Origin: Kudoa neothunni
Taxonomy: Eukaryota; Cnidaria
DNA length: 64,000 bases
Reading direction: 5' to 3'
NCBI GenBank assembly: GCA_964304625.1
Contig: OZ199838.1
Coordinates: 12,090,001 to 12,154,000 of the forward strand
Of this stretch, positions 25,840-39,000 are shown in pieces. Position 1 is the first letter of the stretch. Each line of letters begins with the position of its first letter. The notes beneath the pieces were generated by a model that worked only from the letters and a program-made list of their open reading frames with translations, was not told the DNA's origin and searched no databases. Both the position numbers and the translations under genes were made by a program.

Positions 25840-26921
25840 CCTGATATCATTAAGATCGCAATAAATTATATATTTTGGGAAAATTATTGTTTGAAGAATA
25901 TTTTTCTAAAAATTTCAAACAATTTCTAGTGTATCGAAAACGACGCGCCAGGTTGAATTATCGGCTTATTTTCGAGTATAGACCACACTAAAAAAGTTTC
26001 GAAATCCGCATGCGACTTATAGAAGTGACAAAAATTTAAAAATAAGAACATCTAGTAGTAGAGTATATAATATTTTCGTAATAAATTAATTTTCTAATTT
26101 AAATGTAAGTTCGCCAGCTCTGGATTAAATGGATGTCGAAGGAATTGGCTAAAAAGACAACTTCAGCAAATTTAAAACATCTGCATTAACTATTATCTAT
26201 CATAGTTGGCTAGATGAAAAATTCATGGGAATAAATAGGTTGAGAAATTATCCAAAGATAATTCAAAAAATGCGACATATCAAATATATCTAATTCAATG
26301 GACGGGGCGAAGATGATATATTTTAAGTGGATTAAAAAATTGAAAATAACAATGAAGAGGTTGACGAAATTCACGACGACACCATAACTGCCAAATAAAG
26401 AGTATGTCTACTTGTGGAGAACAAATCTTCTTCTGATTTAATCGGCGAAAAACATTAACACTTGAAACTTATTTTTTTGGAAATACTAGAATTATATGAA
26501 TTTGAAATCAATATTTTCTCGCTTTATTCTATAAATTTAATTTTTCGAATTAGCTTAAACTAACATCTAATCTGTTAAAAATTTTTAAACTGAAAACTTC
26601 TCCGTTCAAGGTGCAGCTAATACATGAACCAACCAAAATCATGAGAAATTATTCCAAAACCACCTGCGACTTATACTTGAGTATACATGGTAGGTTAATG
26701 CCTCAAAAATGACAAAGGTTATTTCAACTCCTGCGCATGCATAACAAATATTTCGTCTACTCAATCAACTGCTACTTGGGGTTGTACGTGTTCGTACACT
26801 ATTTTATTTTTGATGACGTTGTTAGAAAAATCAAAATTAAATAAGCTACATTATGTATGAATAGATGATAAAGGAAATGAAACGTTAAATTCTGACCAAA
26901 GGCACTCGCGCATAACTAAGT
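25840..26921. other. Intergenic, no gene recognised
   Basis: AT-rich. A short stretch near 26128-26300 reads like a few dozen residues of decayed coding sequence, but with several stops and no family I can name. Confidence 0.3.
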
Positions 26922-27958
26922 ATGGCGGTTGATCTGTTAGAATTATTGAAACAGGTTTGCACAGACAGTGCACTTATCAAAAAATTACAACAAAAAACCA
27001 ACCAGAAATCTCTCAACGAGGTTGGTTGTTTCTCTAGCCGCAATATACATGATTGTGAATTTCCATTTTTTTGTTAGGCTAACAAAGAAATTGCTCATAT
27101 CATTGAAATTTTTAGTGGTGAATCCACCATAAATTTTAACGAAGATAATTACAAAGCCATTTTGGATAAAATATCTGAAGCAGGTAATGCAAAATAATTC
27201 AAACTAATATAAGAAAGCGTTACTTTGACGAGCAAGATTTATAAAGTTATGTTGTTATGATTATTTATTTCTGATGTTATAAAATCTCATTTAATATTTA
27301 AAAATGTTATAATTCGAGTTCGAAATCTTAGGAGTAGGTGTAGGTTAAAAATTGCCTCCATATCCTCATAAAAATATTATATAATAAATATAATATCATA
27401 TTTATGTTGAGTGATGTTTATTGGAAGAAAATCCAAACTTTGATTAATGGAGCATCCCATAACAAAAACTCAGTTATTAAATATCCCCTCTAGATATATG
27501 CGGCTCGCTGGACAAACTCATGGCTATATTGTACGAGTTGAATCAAGCTCAGCAACAACTAAAGACTGAAGTACAAACGGAAACCAATCGACTTATAAGT
27601 GAAGAATTCGAAGTAGTTACCATTTTGAAAAGGATGAATTAAAATTATAATTGATAGCAAGTAAAGAATATCTCACTAAGCACCAACTCAAACAACCAAC
27701 AACAACTTGATGTTGGTTCTATAAATGAAGCGGTGTCCAAGCTATCAGTAATAAATGGTCTTATTGGGTTATTTAATGTGATGCACTTAGAAACTATATC
27801 AACAATACACAAACTCATACAGTAACAATAATGATAATGATAACAATACAAACGAGTCCAATCCAAGTGTAATGGCAGAAGCTGCTGATGACGGTGTGTC
27901 GAAGAATTTTTACCCTCTCGAATATAATTTTGATTCCATCTTTAACCGTACCAACTAG
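26922..27958 (+). CDS. Unrecognised 189-residue protein, 5 exons
   Basis: Exons 26922-27020, 27078-27183, 27494-27612, 27658-27767 and 27823-27958 join in phase to 570 nt. I do not recognise the family. The N-terminal two thirds is predicted helical with heptad-like spacing (MAVDLLELLKQ, SLDKLMAILYELNQAQQQLK). An Asn/Asp-rich low-complexity linker follows (GNNNDNDNNTNES), then a short tail ending NFYPLEYNFDSIFNRTN. No signal peptide, membrane segment or cysteine motif. The look is that of a small coiled-coil subunit of a larger complex, but that is only an impression. The first three exons are well supported by long open frames and clean sites; the fourth donor (gg|gttatt) is the weakest join. 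Start is the first ATG in the open frame. Confidence 0.6.
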
Positions 27959-30900
27959 CGATTAATTACTTGAGTTGGCTTTATTTAGCAATTCCTTGAT
28001 TTTCATTTGAATTTTTGTATTATATGCAAAATAAGAAGGACAATTATAATACTTTTATGACTTCACGCCTTGCATCGGGATCGTTTGCCAAGTCGACGCC
28101 TTGAAAACTCTTAGGAATAGGATTCTATGTACAAACGGATTAGCCGGCTCATTGTGCGAATTCAAATAACTATTTGTTTGAATTTATAGTTTTTTGGAAT
28201 TTGACTTAATTTGACAGCTCGATACACAAGGTAGCATGAGAATCCTAACGATACCTAAAGTAGGGTAGTGTTATGTATCGTTTGAATTTAGGCGCAGAAA
28301 CCGTTAGAAACAGCACGTTTTTAGTCTTTTCTCTCATTTGGCATCTCGCGCATGCGGCCACATTTTTAATTATAGGGAAGTTCAATCAAAATGAGCTTAT
28401 TTACAATCAGTTTGAGACTTCTATTTTTAGCTAAGATTGTCTCCAGTTAAATGAGCGTCAAGAAGAATGCTGCGAGTTTAATTGTCTAATATAGTGGGTG
28501 GCGTGTAGTTAGTAATTTGAGAAAATGTTACGAAATTAATGTACACGTAATATTATAACAAGTTATTCAGTTCTCAAACTATTTAAAAACAATTATTTGA
28601 CCATTATGAATATAAATAAAATATTTTTTAATCAATTAATTATGTTGTTATGGATTTTTTTGTAGTGACATGTGGTTCTTAACTTGTCAGGTGAATTGAG
28701 ATTTTTGTTTTCGATTGGTGACGAAACGGAGGACAGAACTATAAATTGACTTAGGATTTTAAAAGAGAAATATGAAATAATAAAGTTTCCCGAAACTAAC
28801 CAAGACATGGATCGGAAACAATGTTGAAAATGACGCCAATACTAATGATTTTATAAATGATGGTAACTGTCCTAGAGATGGCAGGTTTCATAAATTTGAC
28901 GACAGAGAACGAAAAATTATTCGATTCAAAATTGTCTCTTTTATTTGTCCGATTTAAGTCATTATTTGGAATATCATGGTTTAAATAGTTATAAACATCA
29001 AACGGATATTGAACGAGAAGTACACGATATAATTGTCAGAAAACTTAAAAAATTACTAAAACTGAGTAATTTCCCCTAAAATAATTTATTATTGTAGTTG
29101 ATTTATAGCGTTGTTCCCTCCTACTGTCGCGCGCTCAATCTCAGAAACTACGAACCACATGTATTGCACGTGTGGTTCGGAACTTTTTCTTGGTCCCAAT
29201 GGGATTACGAACCACCAGGCCCCCCACTGTAATTCGATTTGTCATCGTCGAGTGAGATTAAGAGAACAATTTGTGGAGCAACGAAGTTTTTAATTATACC
29301 TTCATTATTGATATTATAAAATAAACTAATATAAGTTTTTTATTAAAACACTATTCTCCATATTTTATATATCCATAATATAAGTAGGTAATTAAATTCT
29401 GGGTAAGCAGCGCCAACCCTGAGAGCACAAAACAACAAAAACTTTCAAACAAAATGGTTTTCATTCAATTTAATATTGTTATATTAATTTATCTTCTTAT
29501 TTCGCATAAAATTGTAGAGTTTGATAATTTTTTAAAAGCATAAGCATAAACTGGCGCTGCCTACAGGCCGCCCTATAACTCTACAGGCGCATCCAAAAGG
29601 AGCATGCGTCGCATGTGCCAGTTAACACACGGCATTTTATTGGCCTCTGGAAGCAGAATCTTTGATTCCTCTTGAATACTTTCGACTCAATATTCAAAAT
29701 TAAAAAATTTTTTCACACTTTTTGACAACTTTTATTCTTTTTTTCAATTTCAAGTTAATAAATTGTTTATCTTTTATTTATAGGAACACTAGACCTAGAC
29801 ATTACACTTTACGGAGTAAATCATTTTTTAATGATTAAACTCTAATCGTTAATCCCTGTTTTGTTTACTTTAAAAAATGCCGTAGGAATCATGAATAACA
29901 GTGAATATGTTAAAGCATTTTCAAAACTTTATTATGAAGAAAAAATGAAAATTATCACTGATGGTAAACCTATCCCAAAGCTTCCACAATTACAACAAAT
30001 CGGCTTTTTTGTTTTCTGTGCATGCTTTCCTCAGCATCCCGTGAAATTGTTCTGGTGAATGAAGGGTATTGTGACTTAAAAATTTTTTTACAACTTCAAA
30101 ACTCACGTTCATCTAATACTGGGATAAAATCATTGAGTGCTTACCCCAGGCAAATATCCACGCCACGCGCCTGATCCTGGGAAAGGTCAACCGACTATAA
30201 GTCAGTAAATGCTGACTATGAACACGAGGGAAAAATATAGAAAAAAATGGAAACTATCTGGGAAAACATATTTCTTAAATGCTTTTATTAAAATACAATA
30301 AAACAAGCATTGGAAAGATTCAGAAGCGTCGAGATGATAGAAAATCGAATTTATTTAATGACCAACAATTGGACATTATATCTTGGATTGTGTTGAATTT
30401 TCTATCACGCTCACTCAGAATAAACACACGCGACCCGTTCAGGTCCGACAGTAAAACCATATAGAGGTTGCTTAACAAGGCTAAAGCGTTAATGGAAGAG
30501 GTCCGACCAACCAGAATTCCACAACCTAATAAGTTGCGCCAGGGGTTTTACCTTGTAAAAAAATTGCTTAACGAGGCGGTGAAGCCGCCGTTAATTTGTA
30601 TATTAGTTATAATCTCCAGCAGATTAACTGTAATTTTCTGTTGCGAATGAACAATATCATCAGAGCAATGAATGAAAAGTTGGGATTTAGGCCAGCATAA
30701 ATACGGTTTATAGGATTATATGGAACTCCCATTACACGATTAAATCTAATGTCCTGATTCTTAAGAGAATAATCTTTGAATCTACCATTGAAGCGCAATT
30801 TAAATACGCCAAAGATGGGAAAATTTTGACAAGAGATAAAAATTTGATATCTGTATTGTAGGTTAGGTCTAGGATATGATAAAATCAAGAAAGAGAGAGT

Positions 30901-31262
30901 TCAGCTAAAAGTGTTCCGTCATATCTTAATTAAATTTAACCGAGGTATAAATATTCAGGTTGAGTCTGCTGTGAATAAATATGGGATGATATATTTTAAA
31001 ATTCTTGATAAGGCGGCCAATGGTGAAGACATCCAAAAATGTCTTATTAAAATAAAACATGCCTTCATATCTAAATATATAAAAAAAATTACCTTAACAT
31101 CACGCGTATGCATCATTTAAACAGACTTAACGACACAATTGACTTATTTTAATTTACAGAATTTAATGATTATCACAAAATAATGTTACATTTATTGCCA
31201 AAAATTATTACAATTTAAAAATATAAATAAACTAATAATAATATTCAAACGTAAAAACAACA
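27959..31262. other. Decayed repeat-rich DNA between two genes
   Basis: No intact gene. Items seen: a perfect short hairpin CGAACCACA...TGTGGTTCG at about 29151-29179; a hAT-like end read inward as CAGTGGGGGGCCTGGTGG (back from about 29230) with a possible partner near 28665; an inverted repeat GGCAGCGCCA-type at about 29408 and 29552; a GC-rich block at 30425-30455 related to 24070-24095; and plus-strand coding-like stretches at 30780-31090 broken by stops. Confidence 0.4.
30780..31110 (+). pseudogene. Coding-like relic of unknown family
   Basis: Plus-strand stretches read ESTIEAQFKYAKDGKIL and then KVFRHILIKFNRGINIQ followed by KILDKAANGEDIQKCLIKI. They look like ordinary globular protein sequence, but the frame is interrupted near 30860 and again upstream. 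No family recognised; it could be a host pseudogene or part of a transposon. Confidence 0.3.
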
Positions 31263-33248
31263 TTAAAGAAACATAATATTTTTGGAAAGTTCATCAATCA
31301 TTGGAGTAACAGCGTAGTAGGTGGTGAAATAGAACAACACACCCAAAGTAATAGAAATTGGAAGGGCAGGAAGAGCGTGTTTGGATACTGCAAGAAGGAT
31401 TAATGTGGAGCACAATCCCTATAATATTGTGTATTAGTTTTAGGGTATTAAATATTTATTTTAATGTCGACATTAAAATAACGACGACTTACTGTCAATA
31501 TGCCAATAGTACATGCGTACACGGTGTTCCAATCGCTAGATGCTGCAGCTTTCCCAATCAAAACACTATAAAAAATAAAGTCCCCGAGACCCAACTTTAC
31601 TCCAGCAACCTCTAAAATTTAGATATTATTCAACGCGATCAGATTGTGACAAAAAACCGTAATCATCAACTCCAGCGCTGGGAGGGCAAGCTTCATCTTC
31701 GACTATTGCAGGAATCTGACTTCCGTGTTCGGCATAATTAGTTGATTGAGTATCAGGTGAAAGTGAAGGATCTAAACTGGGAGATCCAGGATTGTTTTCA
31801 CTGGAATCAATGTCTGTGGAATCATTCGATTCACTCGTATTTGATTTGCTTTTACTCTCATCCTCATTTTCATGCACAACGGACATCACCCACGCCATCG
31901 AGGAATAGATAAGAGCGGGCATTAGCGGTTGATTTCTTTCTTGAACAATGTTTATCAACATTTTTAAAGGTCCACCGGGGCACAAAACAGCAATTATATC
32001 TATGAAATTTTACAGTTTAAACATGAAAATCCAAACAGATGGAGTTATCGGTATGATAAAATTTATCTATTTTTTAAAGTAATGCACAATCAACATAGAT
32101 AGGGTTTTAAAATCAACCACTTTCATTTGTTGTTCGCGCAAAAAATAAGTTTTGTCAGATATTACTTTAATGTATTATTAACAATACCAATAACGTGGCC
32201 TGTGAACAAAAAAACTCGAATCATTACCATAGGCAGCCAAAGCTACCAAAAATACCCATGAAGTCCATTCTGGGAGGTATTTAATGAAAACTAAGGACTA
32301 TATGATAAAATTAAGAGTATTAATAAGACAGTTAAACGATTCTACCATTAAAGCCGACGTGGATATGAGATAAAATTGTTGGATTTTTAGTGGTGATTTC
32401 CAGTGAATGGAAATCAACCCCAATATACCAAAGTTGTATAACAATATCATAAATGAAATATAGTCGAAGCTCCAATTTGCCGCTTCTATGACTTGCCTAA
32501 ATCATTTGTTGTGTTAGAAGATAGGCTCATTTTCAACCTTCACCACAGTGATGGTAGTCATTTGTTGAATAATTACGCTAGAAAATTCCCAGAGAACAGA
32601 AAAAGCACCATAAATGAAACAAACACCAACCAACCGTGTATCAGCTATAAATTATAAACATATGAGAGATGAATTTCGATAACAATCTTACTTTGTAACA
32701 TTTAAAATAATATAACATCACCAGCAAAAATGTCATCAGCACCACAACGCCAATAATTATAAGACTGTTGGCTATCGCATGACCTAACTTGCTGGCTCCT
32801 GAAATGGGTCCATCTTCATAAAATGCAATGTATGGTCTGTAAAATTTAGAGTTAGTCAAATTTCTGTTACTTATTTTGAACAAACATACAAGTAAACTCC
32901 ATCATTCCTCGAATAAAAGGTTATCGAAGTTATTATAACAACGACACAAGCCAAACATAAAGAGACTGGGACAAGAATTTTCCTTAACGAATCCGTTACC
33001 TCCTCAATTAAAGCCTCCCTTTCTTCGGCAGGCAACTGTGATATATCAAGTGGAGGATGATCATTATCATCATTTTGTCTATTTGTAGGACGGATTCTAG
33101 ATTCGGTGTACTCGGTCAAAAACTGTTTGTTCTTTTGGTTGCCAACCTCGGCATTTGTATCTTGAGGATCGTTTGCCGGAGATATATCATCCTTCAAATT
33201 TTGTATGTTATAATTTAATGGGCCATAAATTACTGTACTATTTGACAT
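31263..33248 (-). CDS. PSEN: Presenilin (gamma-secretase catalytic subunit)
   Basis: Aspartyl intramembrane protease that cleaves Notch-type receptors within the membrane, in ER/endosomal membranes. Eight exons: 33248-32890, 32836-32692, 32644-32577, 32496-32346, 32297-32228, 31999-31658, 31611-31493, 31418-31263; total 1410 nt, 469 aa (human PSEN1: 467). Both catalytic aspartates are in place: YD at residue 265 ([18 protein letters not shown]) and GLGD at 389 ([17 protein letters not shown]). The PAL motif is at 435-437 ([11 protein letters not shown]). The N terminus (1-95) is hydrophilic, ending in an acidic stretch before TM1 ([19 protein letters not shown]). The large loop between TM6 and TM7 is Ser/Asp/Glu-rich and poorly conserved, as usual. 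The codon of the first catalytic Asp is split by a 228 bp intron. Start: the ATG at 33248; nothing upstream looks conserved. Confidence 0.97.
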
Positions 33249-35091
33249 CACTTGAACCACGGTACCCACAAAAAATCGCACTATAAAAACACAAAGTTAA
33301 ATACCCGAGTTTATATTCTAGTACGATTTATTCCGATTTGGATTATACTGATTTGGACGTTCATTTCATTTAATGTATTCTGAAAATTCTAGATAAGAAA
33401 AGTTTGAAAGATTTTTTTTTAATTTTTAACATTTTTAATCAGGATAATATAACTTTTTTATTCAAATTAATAGACTATTATTATTTTCGACAAACAAAAA
33501 ATCCCTAACTTAAGTTACATTTATATCGAAGTTATTTATAACGTGTGTTAGTTCAGATATAATAAATGATTAATTGCATCGATTAACGCGTAGCAACTAA
33601 GGCATTCGCTATTGACACGGAAGTTTTTAATCGAAATTTGAGACTACGTTTTCACAGTGCCCATTCTTAATTCCGGCTACTCCTATTTATAGTTGATCTA
33701 TCCATTTTATTTTTTAGAATCTGCTATATTTAATTATTTTTTGACCCTAGGGGGGTAACGAAGGTTTAAAAATAATTAAATGCTGTCAAAATTATATTTA
33801 CCCGGATATTATGATCCGTGTCAATAGCCACTTCCAGCAACTAATCCACTCGCGTCGGCGCCAAATGTAAGCCTCATACAGCATCCATACAACTTTTAGC
33901 GATTTGTCAGAATATTTCAAAATACACATACTCTATATTGACTGATACTAATTTTTTAAATTTTATTTTGTTGTAAAAATGAATAAAAACAAGTTACAAA
34001 TTGGGACAAAAATAATATGGAGGCGTTTTTCTTAATTAATTAGGGATGAATTAAAAATGATATATATTTAAACATACATATATATGCATATATAATAAAA
34101 TTGATCATATATAAAAAAGAATGAAATATTTTTATTCCAATATTAATGCATGAAAAGATTTTCATGACGATAAGTAAAGTACGTTCTCATAAAACTAGCC
34201 TAATAAGCAACAAGTCGAATCATTTAATCATATACCCCCTTTGTTACCTCCTTACAGTCTAATACTAATCTAATAATCAAATTGAGAATTTTCTATTTTT
34301 AATTATTCATAAGAAATCAAACGCATCCAATCAGAAAGAATTTTTTGGTGCAATCATGACTTTTCACGATTGATTTACTTAAAAATTAATACAAAACTAG
34401 AGTGATCACTATCAAATAATTGTATGTTAGTGTACTGAAATTCTCGCATCATCAATTGTCAGAATGAGACATTACTAATATTTTGTAATCATATTTAAAC
34501 AATTTGCTTTTAATTTAGAAATAACGAAAATTTTTATTCGCGCGCATTCGTGTGATTAGTAATAGCATTAAGCTTTTTAATGTGAAATTATTCATCCGAA
34601 TTATATATTTTGCTAATATATAATATCAAAATGTTATTTTTGCATTAATATTAAATTTATAAAGGCATTTACCGCATAGAAATTAGGAATATTTTTCCTT
34701 TGGCGTTTTTACAAATTATACAACCAGCATTATTCAAATTAAGGAATGAACATTACAAAATTAAAAAAATCGTTACAAAGAGTTTGTAAATTATTCGTCG
34801 CAAAGAGATGAACTAGTGATAAATGTGATATATTAATTTGGCTCAAAAAATTACTGGGCAATGCAGTATTTCTACAGTTATATTCATGTCATACATAATA
34901 ATGTTATTATGATCGTATCATTAGAGTTTAAAATCTTTTCTCTTATGTAATAATTCATAGAATTCAAAAACCTATGCGTTATTAATGGTTTAATCCATAT
35001 CGATTGGTGTCAATTCTCCAACAAATTTTCTGTAAGATAAAAAACTTTAATTAATTAAATTTATATAATGAAAAATTTTATTATTTATTGA
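33249..35091. other. Intergenic between presenilin and SDE2 (divergent promoters)
   Basis: The two genes are transcribed away from each other. At 33610-33830 there is a small inverted repeat (GCTATTGACACGGA and its complement, about 210 bp apart) with GCAACTA copies outside. The right part (33790-33870) has a relative at 59405-59460. No gene seen. Confidence 0.45.
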
Positions 35092-36049
35092 ATGAGTCAA
35101 ATTTTTCCTCCTAATTTGGCTGCGAATCCCAACGAAACATACCGAATAAATATACTCCCCCAGCCAAGGATGCCGTTAGTTCGCTTTAATGGATTGCTGA
35201 GAGATTTGGACATTAATAACCTTTCATTGTTGCTAACAAAAGAGGTAGTCTTAATCAAACATATTTATTGTTCTCTAATGTATATCTTAAAGGATGAATA
35301 CTTTTCTTCAAAAAATGGTAGACTCTATTCATTGGTTGATCTCTATGAAGACTTAAAAGTTGGAGAAATGTGCACTGCACCAATAGTAGTATCACAGAAG
35401 CTTGCTGGCGGAAAAGGTGGCTTCGGTTCCATGCTTCGATCGATGGGTTCTAAAATGTATAAAAATCGGAACAAGGATGCTTGTCGGGGTTTAGATGGAC
35501 GTCGCATACGTGACACTACTATCGAAAAGAAGTAAACGTCAGCTTGTGAGTCGGCGGCAATCAACTAAAAGGGTTTAGAATTAAAGAACATCGGGACAAA
35601 GCTGAAGCTGATGATAAAGAACAACAGCATCAACCATCTAAAACACAAAAAGAAATATCTAAACTGAAAAAATACATTTCTCAAGATAAAAGGAACAACT
35701 GTTCGGAGGATTTAGCAAATGCTGAGACCTATATGGAACATTTAAAAAAATCATCGAATCTTATAAGTGATTCTGTCAGATCAAGTCTTTATTAAGATGA
35801 TTGGTAATATAATTCCAATGCGTTTTAGACATTCAACACCACTTAACTGCTGATAATACAGTTTTAAAAGATAATGCAGGTAAAACAACGCGTAAAAATA
35901 TTGGAACATCACTCAACAAGTATTTTGTTAATGAGACGAATAACTTTTTTATGGATATTCGTAGAACCAAAGAAAATACCCTCGAAACTAGTGAATGTTC
36001 TTCCAGTTCTAATTTGTCGTTAAGTGTAGATAGTGACGAAATTTATTGA
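35092..36049 (+). CDS. SDE2: SDE2-like protein (ubiquitin-like domain, GGKGG processing site)
   Basis: In other eukaryotes SDE2 is made with an N-terminal ubiquitin-like fold that is clipped at GGKGG; the C-terminal part then works with the spliceosome and in replication-stress response. Four exons, 35092-35244, 35293-35531, 35579-35766 and 35829-36049, give 801 nt (266 aa). The diagnostic block is AGGKGGFGSMLRSMGSKMYK, followed by DACRGLDGRRIRD, collinear with human SDE2. About 88 residues precede the GG, a suitable size for the ubiquitin-like domain. The 48 bp first intron keeps frame and has no stop. The region after the block is charged and helical (KEHRDKAEADDKEQ). The last junction (a|gtgatt) was chosen for phase and is the least certain. 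The protein is much shorter than human SDE2 (451 aa). Given the many short introns here, a splicing role would be apt, but that is inference. Confidence 0.88.
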
Positions 36050-39000
36050 AATATCTTTGTATTGTTTGTATGAGAGAGTATTGTTTTTCTATAACGCGCT
36101 AGCACATTTGTTCGAACATATTTATCCTTCGAATTTTTCGCTTTGAAATGAACCGCCACATTAGACTAGTGTTCATTTTAGTTCCGATACATAAATCGAG
36201 TTATTTTTTGGCTTTAAAATTGTTCTTATCCTATTTCAGTTGATGAACAGCCCATATATCTTGGTACTGGTGTTTAATAGATCAGAGATTCCCAACCGTC
36301 TTTTCAAATTTATCCCCTCGACTTGGTGAAAAATCCAAGTTTACCCCTTTAACTTGAAAGCCAAATTCATATTTACTTTATGGTTCTATACCACTGGTTT
36401 AGCTATGGCAGAGGCTATTTGTAAGGTAAAGGCTTGTACGCCTGTGTAATGACAATATTTAATCCTATCAATTCTTACTCGCAAGCTGTCTATAGGCTTA
36501 ATTTTGTAGAATCTACTATATGTAATTATTTCTAGCCTCTAAGAGCAAAGCGGTGGGACAAAGATAATAAAATACTAGCGCTAATGCTCAGCTATGCCTG
36601 GTATTTTGTGATGGAAAATTTTAACTTTTAGTTTTATTTTTGCAATGTGTTGATTTAGATAAACAAAATTATGCGCACACCTTACATTCCAATATAAACA
36701 GAGGTATTGAGAGAAATTAATGAGCATTTCTAAGTTTATTTTCCAAATTATTGACAAAAAATATAATGATCCTAATTTTATGGGTAATGTAATTGACAAT
36801 TAAAGTTCATTTATTTATTGAACAAAATCATTAAAGAACTTTATAGGACTTTCAGTTCTTTTCAAAATTTTTCGATAAAAATTGGTCCTCCTAGTTATAA
36901 AATTTATTATTAGTCTACAAACGATAAAGAAAATAATATCAACCTAAGATGCCTCCGAAATATAAATATTAATTGTTACTCCTTTTTTCGCAATTTGATT
37001 ATGATGCCAATGATGTTTTAAAAAGCTGTGAGCGATAACTTACGTATTCATTATTGTAACAACATTTCCCCATTTATAAATAAATCCAACCTTTCTTGTT
37101 ATCAAGAATACTTACTGGTTCAAAAATATACACATTTAATGATCAAAATGTGATCAAATCTAAAATGTAAAGATGTATTTGGTTTGAAAAATTACAGTAA
37201 TGCTTAAATACTTAAATATCATATGGCTTTCTCGAAGGAGTACTCGCTTTTAAAAATAAACGTATTGTTTGATTGCCTTAAAAAAATTTTCTTGTATTGA
37301 GCTATTCTTAGATTAACGAAAACTTTGTGAAAATATCGGTTAGATCGAATAGACCAATATTTTCTTATTAACTTACATGGCACGTATTGAGAGAGGACTG
37401 CATTTTGTGCAAAAGTAATCGTGAATATAAATTCTCAAATTACGTATAGAATGCGGTGTCGCATATTTTCATCCAGTTTTTATATCATAATGAATTAGCT
37501 ATGGCGACAAGAAAATTATCGAATTAATAATGTCAGCTGATTTGCATGAAAGTTTAGGGAAATCAAAAAATGAGTAAAAATTTATCGAAAAGACGAATAT
37601 AATTCCAATCTCAATCAATATATTTGATAAAAAGAAATTTTCATTTAAGAAGTTATCACAAAAATTATGTGTTTTATTTTAAATAATAATAAGTCTTTTT
37701 CCTTAAAATATATCTATAATGATTGAAAAATGAATCTATATCATAAATAATTTGGTTATGACACAAATTTTAAAGGAAATGCAACAACTCATGTAAATAT
37801 GGCGTTAGTAGCTGTATATGCCTTATAATTATTCCAAACGGCGTATATAACATTTTTAAAACATTCTATATCATAATTAACAACTTCTCTTTGTATGTAA
37901 TGAGTTAAAGTTCATCCTAATTGATTATCACTCTGATGTAAAAAATATCAAGATTGTTCAGGTACTTTTTAATCTGTTAATTGACAGATTAAAACCAGAA
38001 AATTACTTACTTCTGATACCGATATTTCTTATGTAAGAAATTATAAATGAATTAACGATTTCTATTGATGGCATTATCCATTCAAATGAAAACTAAAAGC
38101 TGTATTTAAAAAAGTTTCTCCGTGGCACATGCTTACTACTGCAAACACACGCTGACAGACATAAGAACTTGGTATATATAGTAGATAGTCAAAACGAATA
38201 TCACCTGAATATTATTTATCGTGCCAATAACTTCTTCCTTTTTAAAATGGTAGATTACCCATATAGGAATATATATGCGTCTTTGTGCCATTAATAATTA
38301 CTATTTTCTCTGCCTGTAAACTTTTAAATCATGGATTATTCCATACATTGAATATTAAATGTCTAAAAAAACTTGAAATTCGTGGATGGGTCTATATACT
38401 GAATTTTAAATTGTCAAAATTAAATTATTTAGTATAAAATAGTAAAAACCCTGTTATTTAATGAGTAAATAATCTTATATGGGAAAGCAACAAATATTTC
38501 TCGCTTTCGGGAATTGTGCGTTCGATTAACCGAAATCTCGCTATCCGGGAAGAAAATCTGGGTCCCTACATTTTCTGAATAATCGAGGTTTGATTGTAGT
38601 AAACCTCGATTACTTTCATCGTTATCTATTGTCACGATTTACAAAATGGCCCCTTTGTATGCGTCTAATAATAGACCTCTATTTATTTTCTGAAAAAAAT
38701 TAAAAAATGTTAAAGTGATTTTTATCTATTTAAAAACAAATTTACTGTAAACTTATTTAAATTATAAAATCAGTTTACGCATAAAAAATTGGAATTAAGG
38801 AAATCTTAAACAATATAATTTGTATTTAGGCATGACTGTATTGTGGTCTATTTTACGAATTTTGTTAAAATGTAATTTGGTATAGTTTAAAATATGAAAA
38901 TACATATTTTAAAATTTAGGAAATTAATACAAGTTATACAGGAATTACTACTGTATACTATCTAATAAAATCGTTATTTTCATTATTTATAATTATATAA

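Noticed and set aside
26128-26460. Possible pogo transposase remnant
   Set aside because: Short readable pieces only, several stops, and no DDE or CENP-B motif that can be pointed to.
29111-29293. A 60-codon frame with cysteines (CTCGSELFLGP, CNSICHRR)
   Set aside because: It overlaps a hairpin and a hAT-like end. The cysteine spacing fits no zinc-finger pattern I know.
31612-31637. A 23-25 bp intron in presenilin after SQSDR
   Set aside because: A 45 bp intron with donor at 31657 gives a continuous phase into [10 protein letters not shown] and matches the usual size.
34997-35034. A minus-strand mini-exon (KFVGELTPIDMD then stop) after a good acceptor
   Set aside because: The upstream exon would have to lie inside or beyond SDE2 on the other strand, and nothing suitable was seen. 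Probably chance.
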